Assembly: GCA_040401595.1 (NCBI GenBank)
Contig: JBBAOE010000001.1
Coordinates: 124,001 to 188,000, forward strand
Origin: RFPW01 sp040401595
Lineage (GTDB): Bacteria; Pseudomonadota; Gammaproteobacteria; Burkholderiales; Burkholderiaceae_E
Length of the DNA: 64,000 nt
Direction of reading: 5' to 3'
The notes under the pieces were generated by a model. It was not told the origin of the DNA and made no database searches. It worked only from the letters and a program-made list of their open reading frames with translations. The position numbers were made by a program, and so were the translations under genes. Shown here piece by piece: positions 34,006-43,250 of the stretch. Each line of letters begins with the position of its first letter. The first letter of the stretch is position 1.

Positions 34006-35079
34006 TCAGCAGATGACGGTCGTGGCCGCGCCAGAAGGACGAGGCTGGATCGATCCGATCACGGACACGATCTGGCCCGCGGCTCGCAACAATTGGGTCA
34101 CCCCCTCGACATCCCCCGGTGCCACGACGACGCACAATCCGATACCGCAATTGAACACCCGGTGCATTTCGTCATCGGTGACCGCCCCGGCTTGCTGCAA
34201 CCAGTCAAAAATCGCCGGGCGCGCCCAATCCCGGCGCTGCAGGACCGCCTGCAACCCATCCGGAAGCACGCGTGGAAGGTTCTCCACCAGCCCACCCCCA
34301 GTGATGTGCGCCATCGCCTTGACCGCACCAGGTTGGGCTTCCAGCACCTTGAGCATCGGGCGGACGTAGAGCTGTGTCGGTGCCATCAGCGTATCTGCCA
34401 AGCTGCGCTGCCCGGGGTCCCCGGGGAGTCGGGTGGCGTTGAGTGCCTGCTTCCATTGACTTTCATGGCCCACAGCGCGCTCGAGGATACGGCGGACCAG
34501 CGAAAAACCGTTCGAATGCACGCCACTCGAAGCCAGCCCCAGGATGGCATCGCCCGGTGCAATCGTGCGCCCATCCAGAATCGCCGATTTTTCAACGATA
34601 CCCACGGCAAACCCCGCCAGGTCGTACTCACCGTCGGGGTACATCCCTGGCATTTCAGCGGTTTCGCCACCAATCAATGCACAGCCCGATTGCTCACAGC
34701 CCGCTGCGATCCCGGCAACGACCGCAGCAGCGGTCTCGACCCGAAGCCGTCCGCAGGCAAAATAGTCAAGAAAAAACAACGGTTTCGCACCCTGCACCAG
34801 GATGTCATTGACGCTCATGGCGACCAGATCCACCCCCACCGTGTCATGGCGATCGAGTGCGAACGCGAGTTTCAGCTTGGTCCCGACGCCATCCGTTCCC
34901 GAAACCAGAACTGGTTCGCGGTAACCAGTCGGGAGCTCAAATAAGGCCCCAAAGCCACCGATCCCAGCCAGAACTCCCGCGGTCAGGGTGCGGCGCGCCA
35001 GAGGTTTGATCCGCTCAACGAGCGCATCACCCGCATCAATATCAACCCCCGCGTCACGATACGAAATCGGATTGTTCAT
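34006..35079 (-). CDS. purM: Phosphoribosylformylglycinamidine cyclo-ligase PurM
   Basis: 357 residues from ATG 35079 (MNNPISYRDAG), the usual family start. It closes the imidazole ring of AIR in purine synthesis using ATP. Marks: YRDAGVDIDAGDALVE at the N-terminus, GTDGVGTKLKLAFALDRHDTVG, DLVAMSVNDILVQGAKPLFFLDY, GGETAEMPG, and HITGGGLVENLPRVLPDG. It diverges from the AI-2E permease gene; that arrangement is common in Burkholderiales. Confidence 0.96.
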   Translation of the reverse strand: MNNPISYRDAGVDIDAGDALVERIKPLARRTLTAGVLAGIGGFGALFELPTGYREPVLVSGTDGVGTKLKLAFALDRHDTVGVDLVAMSVNDILVQGAKPLFFLDYFACGRLRVETAAAVVAGIAAGCEQSGCALIGGETAEMPGMYPDGEYDLAGFAVGIVEKSAILDGRTIAPGDAILGLASSGVHSNGFSLVRRILERAVGHESQWKQALNATRLPGDPGQRSLADTLMAPTQLYVRPMLKVLEAQPGAVKAMAHITGGGLVENLPRVLPDGLQAVLQRRDWARPAIFDWLQQAGAVTDDEMHRVFNCGIGLCVVVAPGDVEGVTQLLRAAGQIVSVIGSIQPRPSGAATTVIC

Positions 35080-35174
35080 CAAAAAATGCTCATCATGCGG
35101 TTCGGATGGATCCATCGATCAAGTGGTTCGACATTCTAGGGCCCCTACAATAGAGGACAGTTTCAAGGTTCGAC

Positions 35175-36269
35175 ATGACACCCGTTTCGCCTCCAAACCC
35201 TCCCTGGCGCGCATTCGCACCCTGGGCTGCCGTTGCATTAGCCCTGGGTTGGGCCTTGTGGGCACTTGGGCCAACGCTTTCTCCGCTATTTTCCGCCCTG
35301 GTGCTAGCCTACCTGATGGCTGGGCCCGTGGATCGGCTTTCGGCACTCGGCGTACCGCGCTCGGTGTCCAGCCTTCTGGTCATGCTCGCCACGGTCACGC
35401 TGGTCTCAGTCGCCGCACTGGTCTTTTTGCCCATCATTCAAATCGAGGTCGAACTTCTGCGCCAGCAGCTGCCAGACATGCTGGCCCGCCTCACGGATTC
35501 CTTCCTGCCCTGGCTCGAACGGATGACCGGCGTCAGGTTGCGACTCGACCCCCAGGCCATCCGACAGTGGCTCACGCGCCAGTGGTCCGAAGGCGGGGGC
35601 GACCTCGCGGTCGGAATCTTTGACTACGCCCGCAGCGGTGGCTCGGCAGCCCTGGAGATCGTGAGTGTTGTGCTGCTCGTCCCGATCGTCCTGTTCTACC
35701 TGCTCATGGACTGGCACCTGCTGCGCGACCGTACCCTCGATCTTGTTCCTCCGCGATGGCTCGCAGCGGTCGTTGACGCACTCGATGAGCTCCACGCCAT
35801 GATCAGCGGTTGGCTCCACGGGGTTTTTTTGCTGACGATTGCTCTGGCCCTCTTTTATTCCGTGAGCCTTTGGATCGCAGGTTTCCAACTATGGTGGGCA
35901 CTGGGCTTACTGACCGGTCTTCTCATGTTCGTCCCCTACCTGGGATTCGCGTTGGCTCTGCTGCTGGCGCTGCTTGCAGCGATGCTGCAATTTGGACCTG
36001 GCGATGGCCTTTGGCGAATCGCGGTGGTCTATTCGCTCGGTCAGGCGATCGAAAGCTGGTGGTTGACCCCTAAACTCGTGGGCGAACGCGTCGGTCTGCA
36101 TCCGGTCGTTGTCATCCTTGCGCTTCTGGTCTTCGGAAACCTCTTTGGCTTCGTCGGTGTTTTACTCGCACTGCCCCTGGCGGCCGTGGTCATCGTCCTG
36201 CTTCGACGACTTCATCGGGCCTGGCTAAGCAGCGGGATGTTCCAGGGTCATCATGGAAACGGTGCGTGA
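35175..36269 (+). CDS. AI-2E/PerM-family permease
   Basis: 364 residues with seven or eight hydrophobic segments: two at the N-terminus, a soluble middle part (about 90-150), and a cluster in the second half including WGLLTGLLMFVPYLGFALAL-like sequence and LVGERVGLHPVVVILALLVFG. This is the PerM/AI-2E exporter family, whose substrates are mostly unknown. AAGG precedes ATG 35175. The stop overlaps the hda GTG (GTGA). The name refers to the family, not to evidence for autoinducer export. Confidence 0.87.
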   Translation: MTPVSPPNPPWRAFAPWAAVALALGWALWALGPTLSPLFSALVLAYLMAGPVDRLSALGVPRSVSSLLVMLATVTLVSVAALVFLPIIQIEVELLRQQLPDMLARLTDSFLPWLERMTGVRLRLDPQAIRQWLTRQWSEGGGDLAVGIFDYARSGGSAALEIVSVVLLVPIVLFYLLMDWHLLRDRTLDLVPPRWLAAVVDALDELHAMISGWLHGVFLLTIALALFYSVSLWIAGFQLWWALGLLTGLLMFVPYLGFALALLLALLAAMLQFGPGDGLWRIAVVYSLGQAIESWWLTPKLVGERVGLHPVVVILALLVFGNLFGFVGVLLALPLAAVVIVLLRRLHRAWLSSGMFQGHHGNGA

Positions 36270-36901
36270 CCCAGCAGTTGGCCCTCGATTTTGGCCCTCC
36301 ACCTGCGCCGACCCTGGACAACTTCATCGTCGGCGATAACGGTGCCCTACTCGCCTGCCTGCAAGGCCTGAGCGCATGGCGCGGTCCGGTGAACGCACAC
36401 CGGTTTGTCTATGTATGGGGCGCTTCGGGGGTCGGCAAAACGCACTTGCTGCGGGCGTTCAAGGCAGCGGTGACGCAGGCACCGCCCTCGATCCAGACAC
36501 TCGATGATGTCGAAAGGCTCGATGCCGCAGCCCAACAGTCGGCATTTACGCAATGGATCGAGGCACAAGGCGACCCGGAGCACATCATCCTGGCTGCTGG
36601 TCGCTGGCCCCCGCGGGATTTATCCTTGCGCGAAGATCTGAGGACCCGGATTGGAGCCGCCTTAGTCTTTGAGGTCCGCGCACCCAGCGACGCTGCGAAA
36701 ATTGCTGCGCTGAAATCCGCATCGTGGCAACGGGGCTTCATACTGCGGGATGCAATTGCGCAGAAATTGCTGGACCTTCTGCCGCGAGACCTCGGCTCAC
36801 TCGCAGCCGCCATTGCTGCGTTGGATCGTTTTTCACTCGAACGAAAGCGCCCCATCACCCTACCGCTGCTGCGCGAATGGCTGCAGCACGAGGTCCGCTA
36901 G
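36266..36901 (+). CDS. hda: DnaA regulatory inactivator Hda
   Basis: 211 residues from GTG 36266. The N-terminus carries QQLALDFG, fitting the sliding-clamp-binding motif through which Hda engages the DNA-loaded beta clamp. A single AAA+ domain follows with Walker A GASGVGKTHLL near residue 55 and a short Walker B-like region with LDDVERLD. Hda plus clamp stimulates ATP hydrolysis by DnaA after initiation, preventing over-replication. It is overlapped with the permease and lies 12 bp before the HAD gene. Confidence 0.9.
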   Translation: MTQQLALDFGPPPAPTLDNFIVGDNGALLACLQGLSAWRGPVNAHRFVYVWGASGVGKTHLLRAFKAAVTQAPPSIQTLDDVERLDAAAQQSAFTQWIEAQGDPEHIILAAGRWPPRDLSLREDLRTRIGAALVFEVRAPSDAAKIAALKSASWQRGFILRDAIAQKLLDLLPRDLGSLAAAIAALDRFSLERKRPITLPLLREWLQHEVR

Positions 36902-36913
36902 AATCCGGCAACC

Positions 36914-37663
36914 ATGAATATTCCAACTCAGTACGACCGAGCTGCTGTCAGGGCGAAAATCGCCGCCGTCGCGAACCTGCCGAACGATCCATCTGCGGGT
37001 GGGCTGGCGCTCTTTGACCTGGACCATACGCTGCTCCCGATCGACAGTGATTTCGAATGGGGACGATTTCTGGTCCGGATCGGAGTTCTCGACCCGGCCA
37101 TTCACGAACAGGAAAACAAGCGCTTCTACCGTCAGTATCAGGACGGCACTCTCAACATTCAAGAGTATCTCGACTACGCGTTGCAGCCATTAGCCCGTCG
37201 GCCTCGCGCCGAGGTCGACGCCTGGCATGAGCAGTTCATGATCGAAGTGGTGCGCCCGGCGATCCGTCCGGAAGCGCTTGATCTCATCGGACAGCATCAG
37301 GCAGCCGGACACCTGTGTGCGGTCGTCACGGCGACGAATGCCTTCGTGACGCGCCCGATCGCGAGCGCGTTCGGCATTGAGCACCTGATCGCGAGCGAAA
37401 TCGAAGAACGGCAGGGTTCCTATACGGGTCGTCCATCCGGAACGCCATCATTTCGCGAAGGCAAGATCACGCGGACACTCGAATGGCTGGCCAGCCTGGA
37501 CAAAAGCTTTGCCCAATTCGAACGCAGTTGGTTTTACAGTGACTCCATGAATGATCTGCCGCTGTTACGGCAGGTCACCGACCCCGTCGCCACCAACCCT
37601 GACCCCCGTCTGCTGGTCGCAGCCCGCGAGTCCGGTTGGCCCGTTCTGCAGCTCTTCGAATGA
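36914..37663 (+). CDS. HAD-IB family phosphatase (PSPase-like)
   Basis: 249 residues. HAD motifs: FDLDHTLLP near residue 35 (nucleophilic Asp), TATNAFVTRP (motif II Thr), then a late FYSDSMNDLPLL (motif IV Asp pair). The subfamily-IB cap with EQFMIEVVRPAIRP is alpha-helical. Relatives dephosphorylate phosphoserine, histidinol phosphate or similar small molecules; the substrate is not known. In Burkholderiales this gene stands between hda and pcnB as here. Its stop overlaps the pcnB start (ATGA). Confidence 0.88.
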   Translation: MNIPTQYDRAAVRAKIAAVANLPNDPSAGGLALFDLDHTLLPIDSDFEWGRFLVRIGVLDPAIHEQENKRFYRQYQDGTLNIQEYLDYALQPLARRPRAEVDAWHEQFMIEVVRPAIRPEALDLIGQHQAAGHLCAVVTATNAFVTRPIASAFGIEHLIASEIEERQGSYTGRPSGTPSFREGKITRTLEWLASLDKSFAQFERSWFYSDSMNDLPLLRQVTDPVATNPDPRLLVAARESGWPVLQLFE

Positions 37664-39048
37664 TCACCCGATTTCTCGACCGGCTCCTGGGCCGCGGACC
37701 CCGGCTCGCCAAACCACGCCAAGCCAAGATCCTGCGCGGCGCAGACCTGGGCCTGCAGCGCAACCTCATCTCCCCCAACGCGATCAAGGTCTGCGAAACC
37801 CTGCAGCGGGCCGGTTTCAAAGCCTATCTGGTCGGCGGTGCTGTGCGGGATCTCCTGCTCGGGATCACCCCCAAAGACTTTGATATCGCGACCGATGCGA
37901 CGCCCGAGGATGTGAAAGCGCAATTTCGCCGGGCGATGATCATTGGCCGGCGGTTCCGGCTGGTCCATGTGATGTTCGGTCGCGAAGTGATTGAAACCTC
38001 AACCTTTCGCGCACTCAACCCGGAAGCAAAGACCGACGAGCACGGCCGCGTGCTCGCCGACAACCTGTTCGGAAGCCAGGCGGAGGACGCCGCACGCCGT
38101 GACTTCACCGTCAATGCCCTGTACTACGACCCGAGCTCCGACGAAGTGCTCGATTATCACGGTGGCGTGAGTGACCTGAAAAAACGCCTCCTGCGCATGA
38201 TTGGTGATCCAGCCACCCGATACCGCGAAGATCCGGTTCGAATGCTACGTTCGGTCCGGTTTGCGGCCAAACTTGAATTCACGATTGAAGAACAGACCCG
38301 GGCGCCCATTCGGGAGATGGGGGAACTGATCCACAACGTCCCCGCAGCCCGCCTCTTCGACGAGATGCTCAAGCTGCTGCAATCGGGACAGGCGATGGCC
38401 TGCCTGCGCCAGTTGCGCGATGCCGGGCTTCACCACGGGCTGTTGCCGCTGCTCGATGTCATCCTTGAGCAGCCCCAGGGCGCACGGTTTGTCGAAAATG
38501 CGCTGGCGCGTACCGACGAGCGTGTCCGCGAGGGCAAAAGTATCAGCCCGGGCTTCCTCTTTGCCACCCTGCTCTGGCAACAGGTTCGCACGCGCTGGGA
38601 GGCCGGTATCGCGCGAGGGGATTACCCGATTCCGGCACTCATGGCTGCGATTGACCTTGCCCTGGAGGAGCAGAGTGAACAACTCGCGATCCAGAAACGT
38701 TTCATTGCCGACATGCGTGAAATCTGGTCACTCCAGCCGCGCTTCGAACGCCGTACGGGCAGCCAGCCCTACCGGTTGCTGGAACACATCCGGTATCGGG
38801 CGGGATTTGACTTCCTGATGCTGCGCACCGACGCTGGCGAAATCGAACCGGAACTGGTGGCCTGGTGGGACCGGTTCGCCGACGCATCGCCCAGCGAGCG
38901 CGACACCATGATCGCCGACCTCGCCCGCGGCGCTGGCACCTCGGGTAGTGGATCAACCCGCCCGCGTCGGCGTCGCCGCCGTAGTGGCGGGAGTTCCAGT
39001 GGCGATGGTTTATCGGAATCCCCAGTTGGCGATCCAGGCGTCGCCTGA
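37660..39048 (+). CDS. pcnB: Poly(A) polymerase I
   Basis: 462 residues from ATG 37660. It adds 3' poly(A) tails to RNAs, promoting decay. The class-II nucleotidyltransferase core is at the N-terminus: YLVGGAVRDLLLG near residue 55, then the metal pair in PKDFDIATDATPE, RRFRLVHVMF, RRDFTVNALYYDP and RYREDPVRMLRSVRFAAKL. The C-terminal tail is basic and Ser/Gly-rich (RPRRRRRRSGG), as usual in this enzyme. The last 44 bp overlap the folK start. It could be confused with CCA-adding enzyme, but length, tail and context favour PcnB. Confidence 0.93.
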   Translation: MITRFLDRLLGRGPRLAKPRQAKILRGADLGLQRNLISPNAIKVCETLQRAGFKAYLVGGAVRDLLLGITPKDFDIATDATPEDVKAQFRRAMIIGRRFRLVHVMFGREVIETSTFRALNPEAKTDEHGRVLADNLFGSQAEDAARRDFTVNALYYDPSSDEVLDYHGGVSDLKKRLLRMIGDPATRYREDPVRMLRSVRFAAKLEFTIEEQTRAPIREMGELIHNVPAARLFDEMLKLLQSGQAMACLRQLRDAGLHHGLLPLLDVILEQPQGARFVENALARTDERVREGKSISPGFLFATLLWQQVRTRWEAGIARGDYPIPALMAAIDLALEEQSEQLAIQKRFIADMREIWSLQPRFERRTGSQPYRLLEHIRYRAGFDFLMLRTDAGEIEPELVAWWDRFADASPSERDTMIADLARGAGTSGSGSTRPRRRRRRSGGSSSGDGLSESPVGDPGVA

Positions 39049-39541
39049 GGTCAACGCCTGGGTGGGCCTCGGCGCCAACCTGGGTGACCCGAGCGCTGCC
39101 GTGCTTGCCGCCATGGAAGCGCTCGACGCCTTGCCGCAGACCCGGATTGATGCGCGATCCAGACTCTGGCGCACTCGACCGGTCAATGCGCCAGGGCCGA
39201 CTTACATCAACGCGGTCGTCCGATTGAAGACCCAGCTGACACCCCACGCCCTGTTGTGCGCGTTGCTGGACCTCGAGCTGCAATTTGGCCGTGAACGCTC
39301 GACCCTGAATGCGCCCCGCACCCTGGACCTGGATTTGTTGATGGTTGACGATTTAACCCAGGAATTGCCGGGACCGCCTGCACTCCAACTCCCACACCCT
39401 CGAATGTGTGAACGCGCGTTTGTGCTGGCTCCATTGGCTGATCTCGATCCCGAGTTCCGATTACCGAACCGTGAGTCGGTCCGGGATGTTCTGAATCGCC
39501 TGCTCAACAGTCCGGACCAGGCGGTCGAACCGCAGGCCTGA
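39005..39541 (+). CDS. folK: 2-amino-4-hydroxy-6-hydroxymethyldihydropteridine pyrophosphokinase
   Basis: 178 residues from ATG 39005, overlapping pcnB. It transfers pyrophosphate from ATP to the pterin in folate synthesis. Marks: WVGLGANLGDP near the N-terminus, SRLWRTRPV, GPTYINAVVRL, RTLDLDLLMVDD (metal-binding Asp pair), LPHPRMCERAFVLAPLADL. The upstream open frame inside pcnB is not used. The gene is followed by a deoxynucleoside kinase. Confidence 0.94.
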   Translation: MVYRNPQLAIQASPEVNAWVGLGANLGDPSAAVLAAMEALDALPQTRIDARSRLWRTRPVNAPGPTYINAVVRLKTQLTPHALLCALLDLELQFGRERSTLNAPRTLDLDLLMVDDLTQELPGPPALQLPHPRMCERAFVLAPLADLDPEFRLPNRESVRDVLNRLLNSPDQAVEPQA

Positions 39542-39579
39542 ATGCCCGAAGTCAGCAAGTTCCCGGCATACTTCAGTCC

Positions 39580-40233
39580 ATGAGCACAACCGAAAATTTA
39601 CTGCGCTGGCGGCATATCGTCATCGAAGGACCGATTGGCGTTGGCAAGACTTCGCTCGCGCGCCGATTAGCCAACCATACCAACGGGCGCGTCCTCCTCG
39701 AGCAGCCGCAAGCCAACCCGTTCCTCGAGCGTTTCTACCGGGACGCCGAACGCTGGGCACTGCCGACCCAGCTGTCGTTTCTATTTCAGCGTCTGGAACA
39801 ACTCCGGGAAATGTCACAGTCCCACCAGTTTGAACAGATGGTGGTGGCTGATTTTCTGCTCGACAAGGACCCCTTGTTCGCACAGCTGACTCTGGATGAC
39901 GAAGAACTGGCGCTTTACCGAAGAATCTTTGAAGGCTTGCAAGCGCAGGCTCCGGTCCCTGACCTCGTGATTTATCTGCAAGCGCCGGCGGAGACCCTGA
40001 TTGAGCGTGTCCAGCGGCGCGGGCTTGATTTCGAAGTCACGATCACCGAGGACTACCTTCGGCGGCTGTCGGATGCGTACAGTCGTTTCTTTCATCACTA
40101 CGACACCAGCCCCCTGCTGATCATCAACACCGAGCGCCTGAACCCTAGCGAACGGGATGACGATTTTGCGTTGTTGATCCGCCAGATCCAGACCATGCGC
40201 GGCCGACGTGAATTTTTCAACACTGCGATTTGA
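39580..40233 (+). CDS. Deoxynucleoside kinase
   Basis: 217 residues. The P-loop is GPIGVGKTSLARRLA near residue 18, followed by EQPQANPFLERFYRD (dNK-type Glu), QLSFLFQRLEQL, VVADFLLDKDPLFAQLTL (DRS-like region written DFLLDKD), and YLQAPAETLIERVQRRG. It phosphorylates deoxynucleosides, most likely deoxyadenosine/deoxyguanosine, in salvage. This folK-dNK-panB order is common in beta- and gammaproteobacteria. The nucleoside preference cannot be read from sequence. Confidence 0.88.
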   Translation: MSTTENLLRWRHIVIEGPIGVGKTSLARRLANHTNGRVLLEQPQANPFLERFYRDAERWALPTQLSFLFQRLEQLREMSQSHQFEQMVVADFLLDKDPLFAQLTLDDEELALYRRIFEGLQAQAPVPDLVIYLQAPAETLIERVQRRGLDFEVTITEDYLRRLSDAYSRFFHHYDTSPLLIINTERLNPSERDDDFALLIRQIQTMRGRREFFNTAI

Positions 40234-40245
40234 CGGGCTGGCACC

Positions 40246-41151
40246 ATGAGTACAACGCCTCTCGACTCTCGGCCTCGCGGTCTGACCAGCGCAGACTCTG
40301 GCACCTCCCCCGGTTCCGATGCGAATACGCAGCGGCGCCGAGTGACCCTCCACCGGCTGGCACAAATGCGTGAAGTGGGCGAGCGCATCGCCATGCTGAC
40401 CTGCTATGACGCCAGCTTTGCGCAACTGCTCGACGCGGCCCAGGTCGATATCCTGCTCATCGGTGATTCACTCGGGATGGTTCTGCAGGGCAAGAACGAC
40501 ACCCTGTCGGTCAGCCTCGACGAGATCGCTTATCACGTTCGATGTGTCGCGGCTGGTGCCCGGTATGCCATGGTGGTTGCTGATCTTCCGTTTGGCTGTT
40601 ACGAGTCCAGCCCTGCGCAGGCGTTCGAAGCGGCGTCGCGGTTACTCGCTGCCGGCGCCCAGATGGTCAAACTCGAGGGCGGATCGTGGATCGTACCCAC
40701 GGTCGAGTTTCTGGTCACCCGTGGGATCCCGGTCTGTGCGCACATCGGGTTCACCCCACAATCGGTCCATGCGCTCGGTGGTTACCGGGTTCAGGGACGC
40801 AGCCCTCAGGAAGCTGAACGCCTGAAGACCGCAGCTCTGGCGCTAGGCGACGCCGGCGCAAGTCTGGTGCTGATGGAAATGATTCCGGCTGCACTCGCGG
40901 CCGAGATCACCTCAGCGCTGGCAGCCCCGAATGCAAAGCGTGCCGCTGTGGCAACGATCGGGATCGGTGCGGGCGTCGAATGTTCGGGCCAGGTACTGGT
41001 CCTGCATGACCTACTTGGCATCAGTACCGGCGTTCGCCCCCGTTTCTCAAAAAACTTCCTCACCGGCCAACCCGGCATTACGGACGCGATTGCGGCTTAT
41101 GTACAAGCCGTGCGTTCCGGTGTCTTCCCTGGGCCAGAACACAGTTTCTGA
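40246..41151 (+). CDS. panB: 3-methyl-2-oxobutanoate hydroxymethyltransferase
   Basis: 301 residues. It adds a hydroxymethyl group from methylene-THF to 2-oxoisovalerate, the first committed step of pantothenate synthesis. Marks: MLTCYDASFAQLLD, DILLIGDSLGMVLQGKNDTL (Mg-binding Asp), VVADLPFGCYE (second Asp), MVKLEGG (catalytic Glu), VCAHIGFTPQSVHALGGYRVQGR, and GVECSGQVLVLHDLLG. A roughly 30-residue Ser/Thr-rich N-terminal extension precedes the barrel. It lies 12 bp after the dNK gene and 49 bp before panC. Confidence 0.96.
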   Translation: MSTTPLDSRPRGLTSADSGTSPGSDANTQRRRVTLHRLAQMREVGERIAMLTCYDASFAQLLDAAQVDILLIGDSLGMVLQGKNDTLSVSLDEIAYHVRCVAAGARYAMVVADLPFGCYESSPAQAFEAASRLLAAGAQMVKLEGGSWIVPTVEFLVTRGIPVCAHIGFTPQSVHALGGYRVQGRSPQEAERLKTAALALGDAGASLVLMEMIPAALAAEITSALAAPNAKRAAVATIGIGAGVECSGQVLVLHDLLGISTGVRPRFSKNFLTGQPGITDAIAAYVQAVRSGVFPGPEHSF

Positions 41152-41200
41152 AAATGGTACCGACCGCGATCCCGCCCATGCGAAAGCGTCCCACCTCTCG

Positions 41201-42136
41201 ATGAAGATCGTCAAAACGATTGCTGACCTGCGCGCTCAATTGCGCGGGCAGCTGAGGACAGCGTTCGTACCGACCATGGGCAATCTGCATGAGGGTCACC
41301 TGTCGCTGATGCGGGTCGCTGGTCGTCTGGGCGACCCGGTCGTGGCATCGATTTTTGTCAATCGTCTGCAGTTCACTCCAAACGAAGATTTCGATCAGTA
41401 CCCCCGCACATTCGAAGCCGATTGCGAGAAACTCGAACGTGAAGGGGTCTACGTCCTGTTCGCCCCAGACGAACGCGAGCTATACCCGGTTCCCCAGGAG
41501 TACCGCGTGTTGCCCCCAGAGGGCTTGGGTAACATTCTGGAAGGTGAGTTTCGACCAGGATTTTTCATCGGCGTAACGACCGTCGTGCTGAAACTCTTCA
41601 ACTGCGTGCAACCAATGGTTGCTGTGTTCGGCAAAAAGGACTACCAGCAGCTGATGGTCCTGCGCCGGATGGCCGAGCAATTGGCTTTACCGACCGAAAT
41701 CGTCCCAGCGGAAACCGTCCGGGCAGCGGACGGCTTGGCGCTTTCGTCGCGCAATGGGTATCTGTCTTTTCAGGACCGCGCCCGGGCGCCGGCGCTCTAC
41801 CAGATCCTGCGTGAAACGGCGGAAGGCTTGCGCGCGAGCGGTACTGCGTTGCGCGCGTCCGGGAACGAAACGAACCCGAAGTCGAAGTCGAAGGAGCCAT
41901 CAGACGCCAGCCCCTCCAGAGACAGGGAGCCAATCTGGCTGCAAGCCCAGGCAGCTGAACAGAAGGCCATCGAACGGTTATCCGAACTGGGCTGGGTACC
42001 GGACTATGTCGCGGTGCGTCGCCGCTCGGACCTGCTCCCGCCCAGTCTCGCAGATGCCGCGAGAGCAGAGCCCCTGGTTGTCCTGGCAGCGGCTAGGCTC
42101 GGCGCGACGCGCCTGATCGACAATCTGGAAGTTTGA
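41201..42136 (+). CDS. panC: Pantothenate synthetase
   Basis: 311 residues from ATG 41201. It condenses pantoate and beta-alanine with ATP. The nucleotidyl-transferase motifs are intact: FVPTMGNLHEGHLSLM (HxGH), VASIFVNRLQF, VFGKKDYQQLMVLRRM, DGLALSSRNGYL (KMSKS equivalent). At about residues 213-248 there is an extra polar, low-complexity linker containing a duplicated LRASG and a run of KSKSKE, not part of the normal fold (the family is generally near 280 residues). The downstream helices resume at EQKAIERLSELGW, so the enzyme is probably active. Confidence 0.94.
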   Translation: MKIVKTIADLRAQLRGQLRTAFVPTMGNLHEGHLSLMRVAGRLGDPVVASIFVNRLQFTPNEDFDQYPRTFEADCEKLEREGVYVLFAPDERELYPVPQEYRVLPPEGLGNILEGEFRPGFFIGVTTVVLKLFNCVQPMVAVFGKKDYQQLMVLRRMAEQLALPTEIVPAETVRAADGLALSSRNGYLSFQDRARAPALYQILRETAEGLRASGTALRASGNETNPKSKSKEPSDASPSRDREPIWLQAQAAEQKAIERLSELGWVPDYVAVRRRSDLLPPSLADAARAEPLVVLAAARLGATRLIDNLEV

Positions 42137-42138
42137 TC

Positions 42139-43182
42139 TCAGGGCGTTGTGTGCGTGAAGCCGGCAGGGTTGTTGGACTGCCAGCGCCAGTGGTCGACGC
42201 ACATCGCATCCAGCGGTCTTTCTGCGCGCCAACCCAGCAACGCCAGAGCGCGTGCGGGATCGGCGTAGCAACTGGCGATATCCCCTGGGCGCCGATCGAC
42301 GATCTGGAACGGGACCTCGCGCCCGCTGGCTTGCTCAAAAGCGCGAATCACTTCGAGAACGGTATATCCGTTACCAGTGCCAAGATTCACGGTCCAATGC
42401 CCATCGACTTCCAGCACACGTCGAACCGAGGCCACATGGCCCAGTGCCAGATCGACCACATGAATGTAGTCACGCAGGCCCGTGCCATCTCGGGTGTCCC
42501 AATCGCCCCCGAACACCGAAAGACGATCGCGGCGACCGACCGCCACTTGGGCAATAAAGGGCATCAGGTTATTGGGGATCCCCCGGGGATCTTCACCGAT
42601 CTGTCCGCTCGCATGGGCTCCGACCGGATTGAAGTAGCGTAAGGCGCCAATAGCCCAGTTCGGATCGCTCGCAGCCAGATCACTGAGGATGGTTTCGATA
42701 CAGGCTTTGGTGCGCCCGTAGGGATTGGTAGGCCCGAGTGCGGCTTCTTCAGCGATGGGAACCCGTTGCGGATCGCCATATACCGTGGCTGAGGAGGAAA
42801 AAACCATGCGCCGCACGTGAGCCTGTGTCATGGCCTCCAGAAGCACCAGCGTGCCGCCGACATTGTTGTCCCAGTACGCAACAGGCTGGGCTACCGATTC
42901 ACCGACTGCCTTGAGGCCAGCAAAATGGATGACCGCATCAAAATGATGTGATCGAAAGAGTGCCGCCATTGCGCTACGGTCGCGCAGGTCGGCCTGGATG
43001 AACGGTATCTCCTGGCCAGTCAGCGCCCTGACCCGCTGCAGGCTCTGCTCGCTGGAATTGGACAGGTTATCGACCACAACCACACGAAACCCAGCTGTAA
43101 TCAATTCGAGAACAGTATGAGAGCCGATATAACCGGTCCCACCCGTCACCAGGATCTCGGCTGAAGAGGTATGTTTTATCAT
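42139..43182 (-). CDS. galE: UDP-glucose 4-epimerase
   Basis: 347 residues from ATG 43182. It interconverts UDP-glucose and UDP-galactose. Short-chain dehydrogenase motifs: VTGGTGYIGSHTV at the N-terminus (NAD loop), SSSATVYG (catalytic Ser), NPYGRTKACIE (Tyr-x3-Lys), DYIHVVDLALGH and GTGNGYTVLEV. It supplies UDP-Gal for surface polysaccharides, including perhaps the EPS at 1-23.6 kb. It shares a 116-bp divergent gap with phoB, which contains a Pho box. Its 3' end is only two bases from the panC stop. Confidence 0.95.
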   Translation of the reverse strand: MIKHTSSAEILVTGGTGYIGSHTVLELITAGFRVVVVDNLSNSSEQSLQRVRALTGQEIPFIQADLRDRSAMAALFRSHHFDAVIHFAGLKAVGESVAQPVAYWDNNVGGTLVLLEAMTQAHVRRMVFSSSATVYGDPQRVPIAEEAALGPTNPYGRTKACIETILSDLAASDPNWAIGALRYFNPVGAHASGQIGEDPRGIPNNLMPFIAQVAVGRRDRLSVFGGDWDTRDGTGLRDYIHVVDLALGHVASVRRVLEVDGHWTVNLGTGNGYTVLEVIRAFEQASGREVPFQIVDRRPGDIASCYADPARALALLGWRAERPLDAMCVDHWRWQSNNPAGFTHTTP

Positions 43183-43232
43183 GGGTGCAACGATAGACCA
43201 TCCGTCATGCCGCGACGCAGCAAAAATTCCGA

Positions 43233-43250
43233 GCGTCACGCGAGCGTCAT
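43233..43250 (+). promoter_or_regulatory. Candidate Pho box for phoB (possibly galE)
   Basis: GCGTCAC (43233-43239) and GCGTCAT (43244-43250) are direct repeats exactly 11 bp apart, as in PhoB sites (CTGTCAT, 4 bp, CTGTCAT). GATAAT at 43259-43264 is a plausible -10 at the right distance for a PhoB-activated promoter. It would let PhoB stimulate its own gene. Confidence 0.55.

Noticed and set aside
38702..39283. 193-codon open frame antisense to pcnB and folK
   Set aside because: It is opposite two certain genes and lacks a ribosome-binding site or domain.
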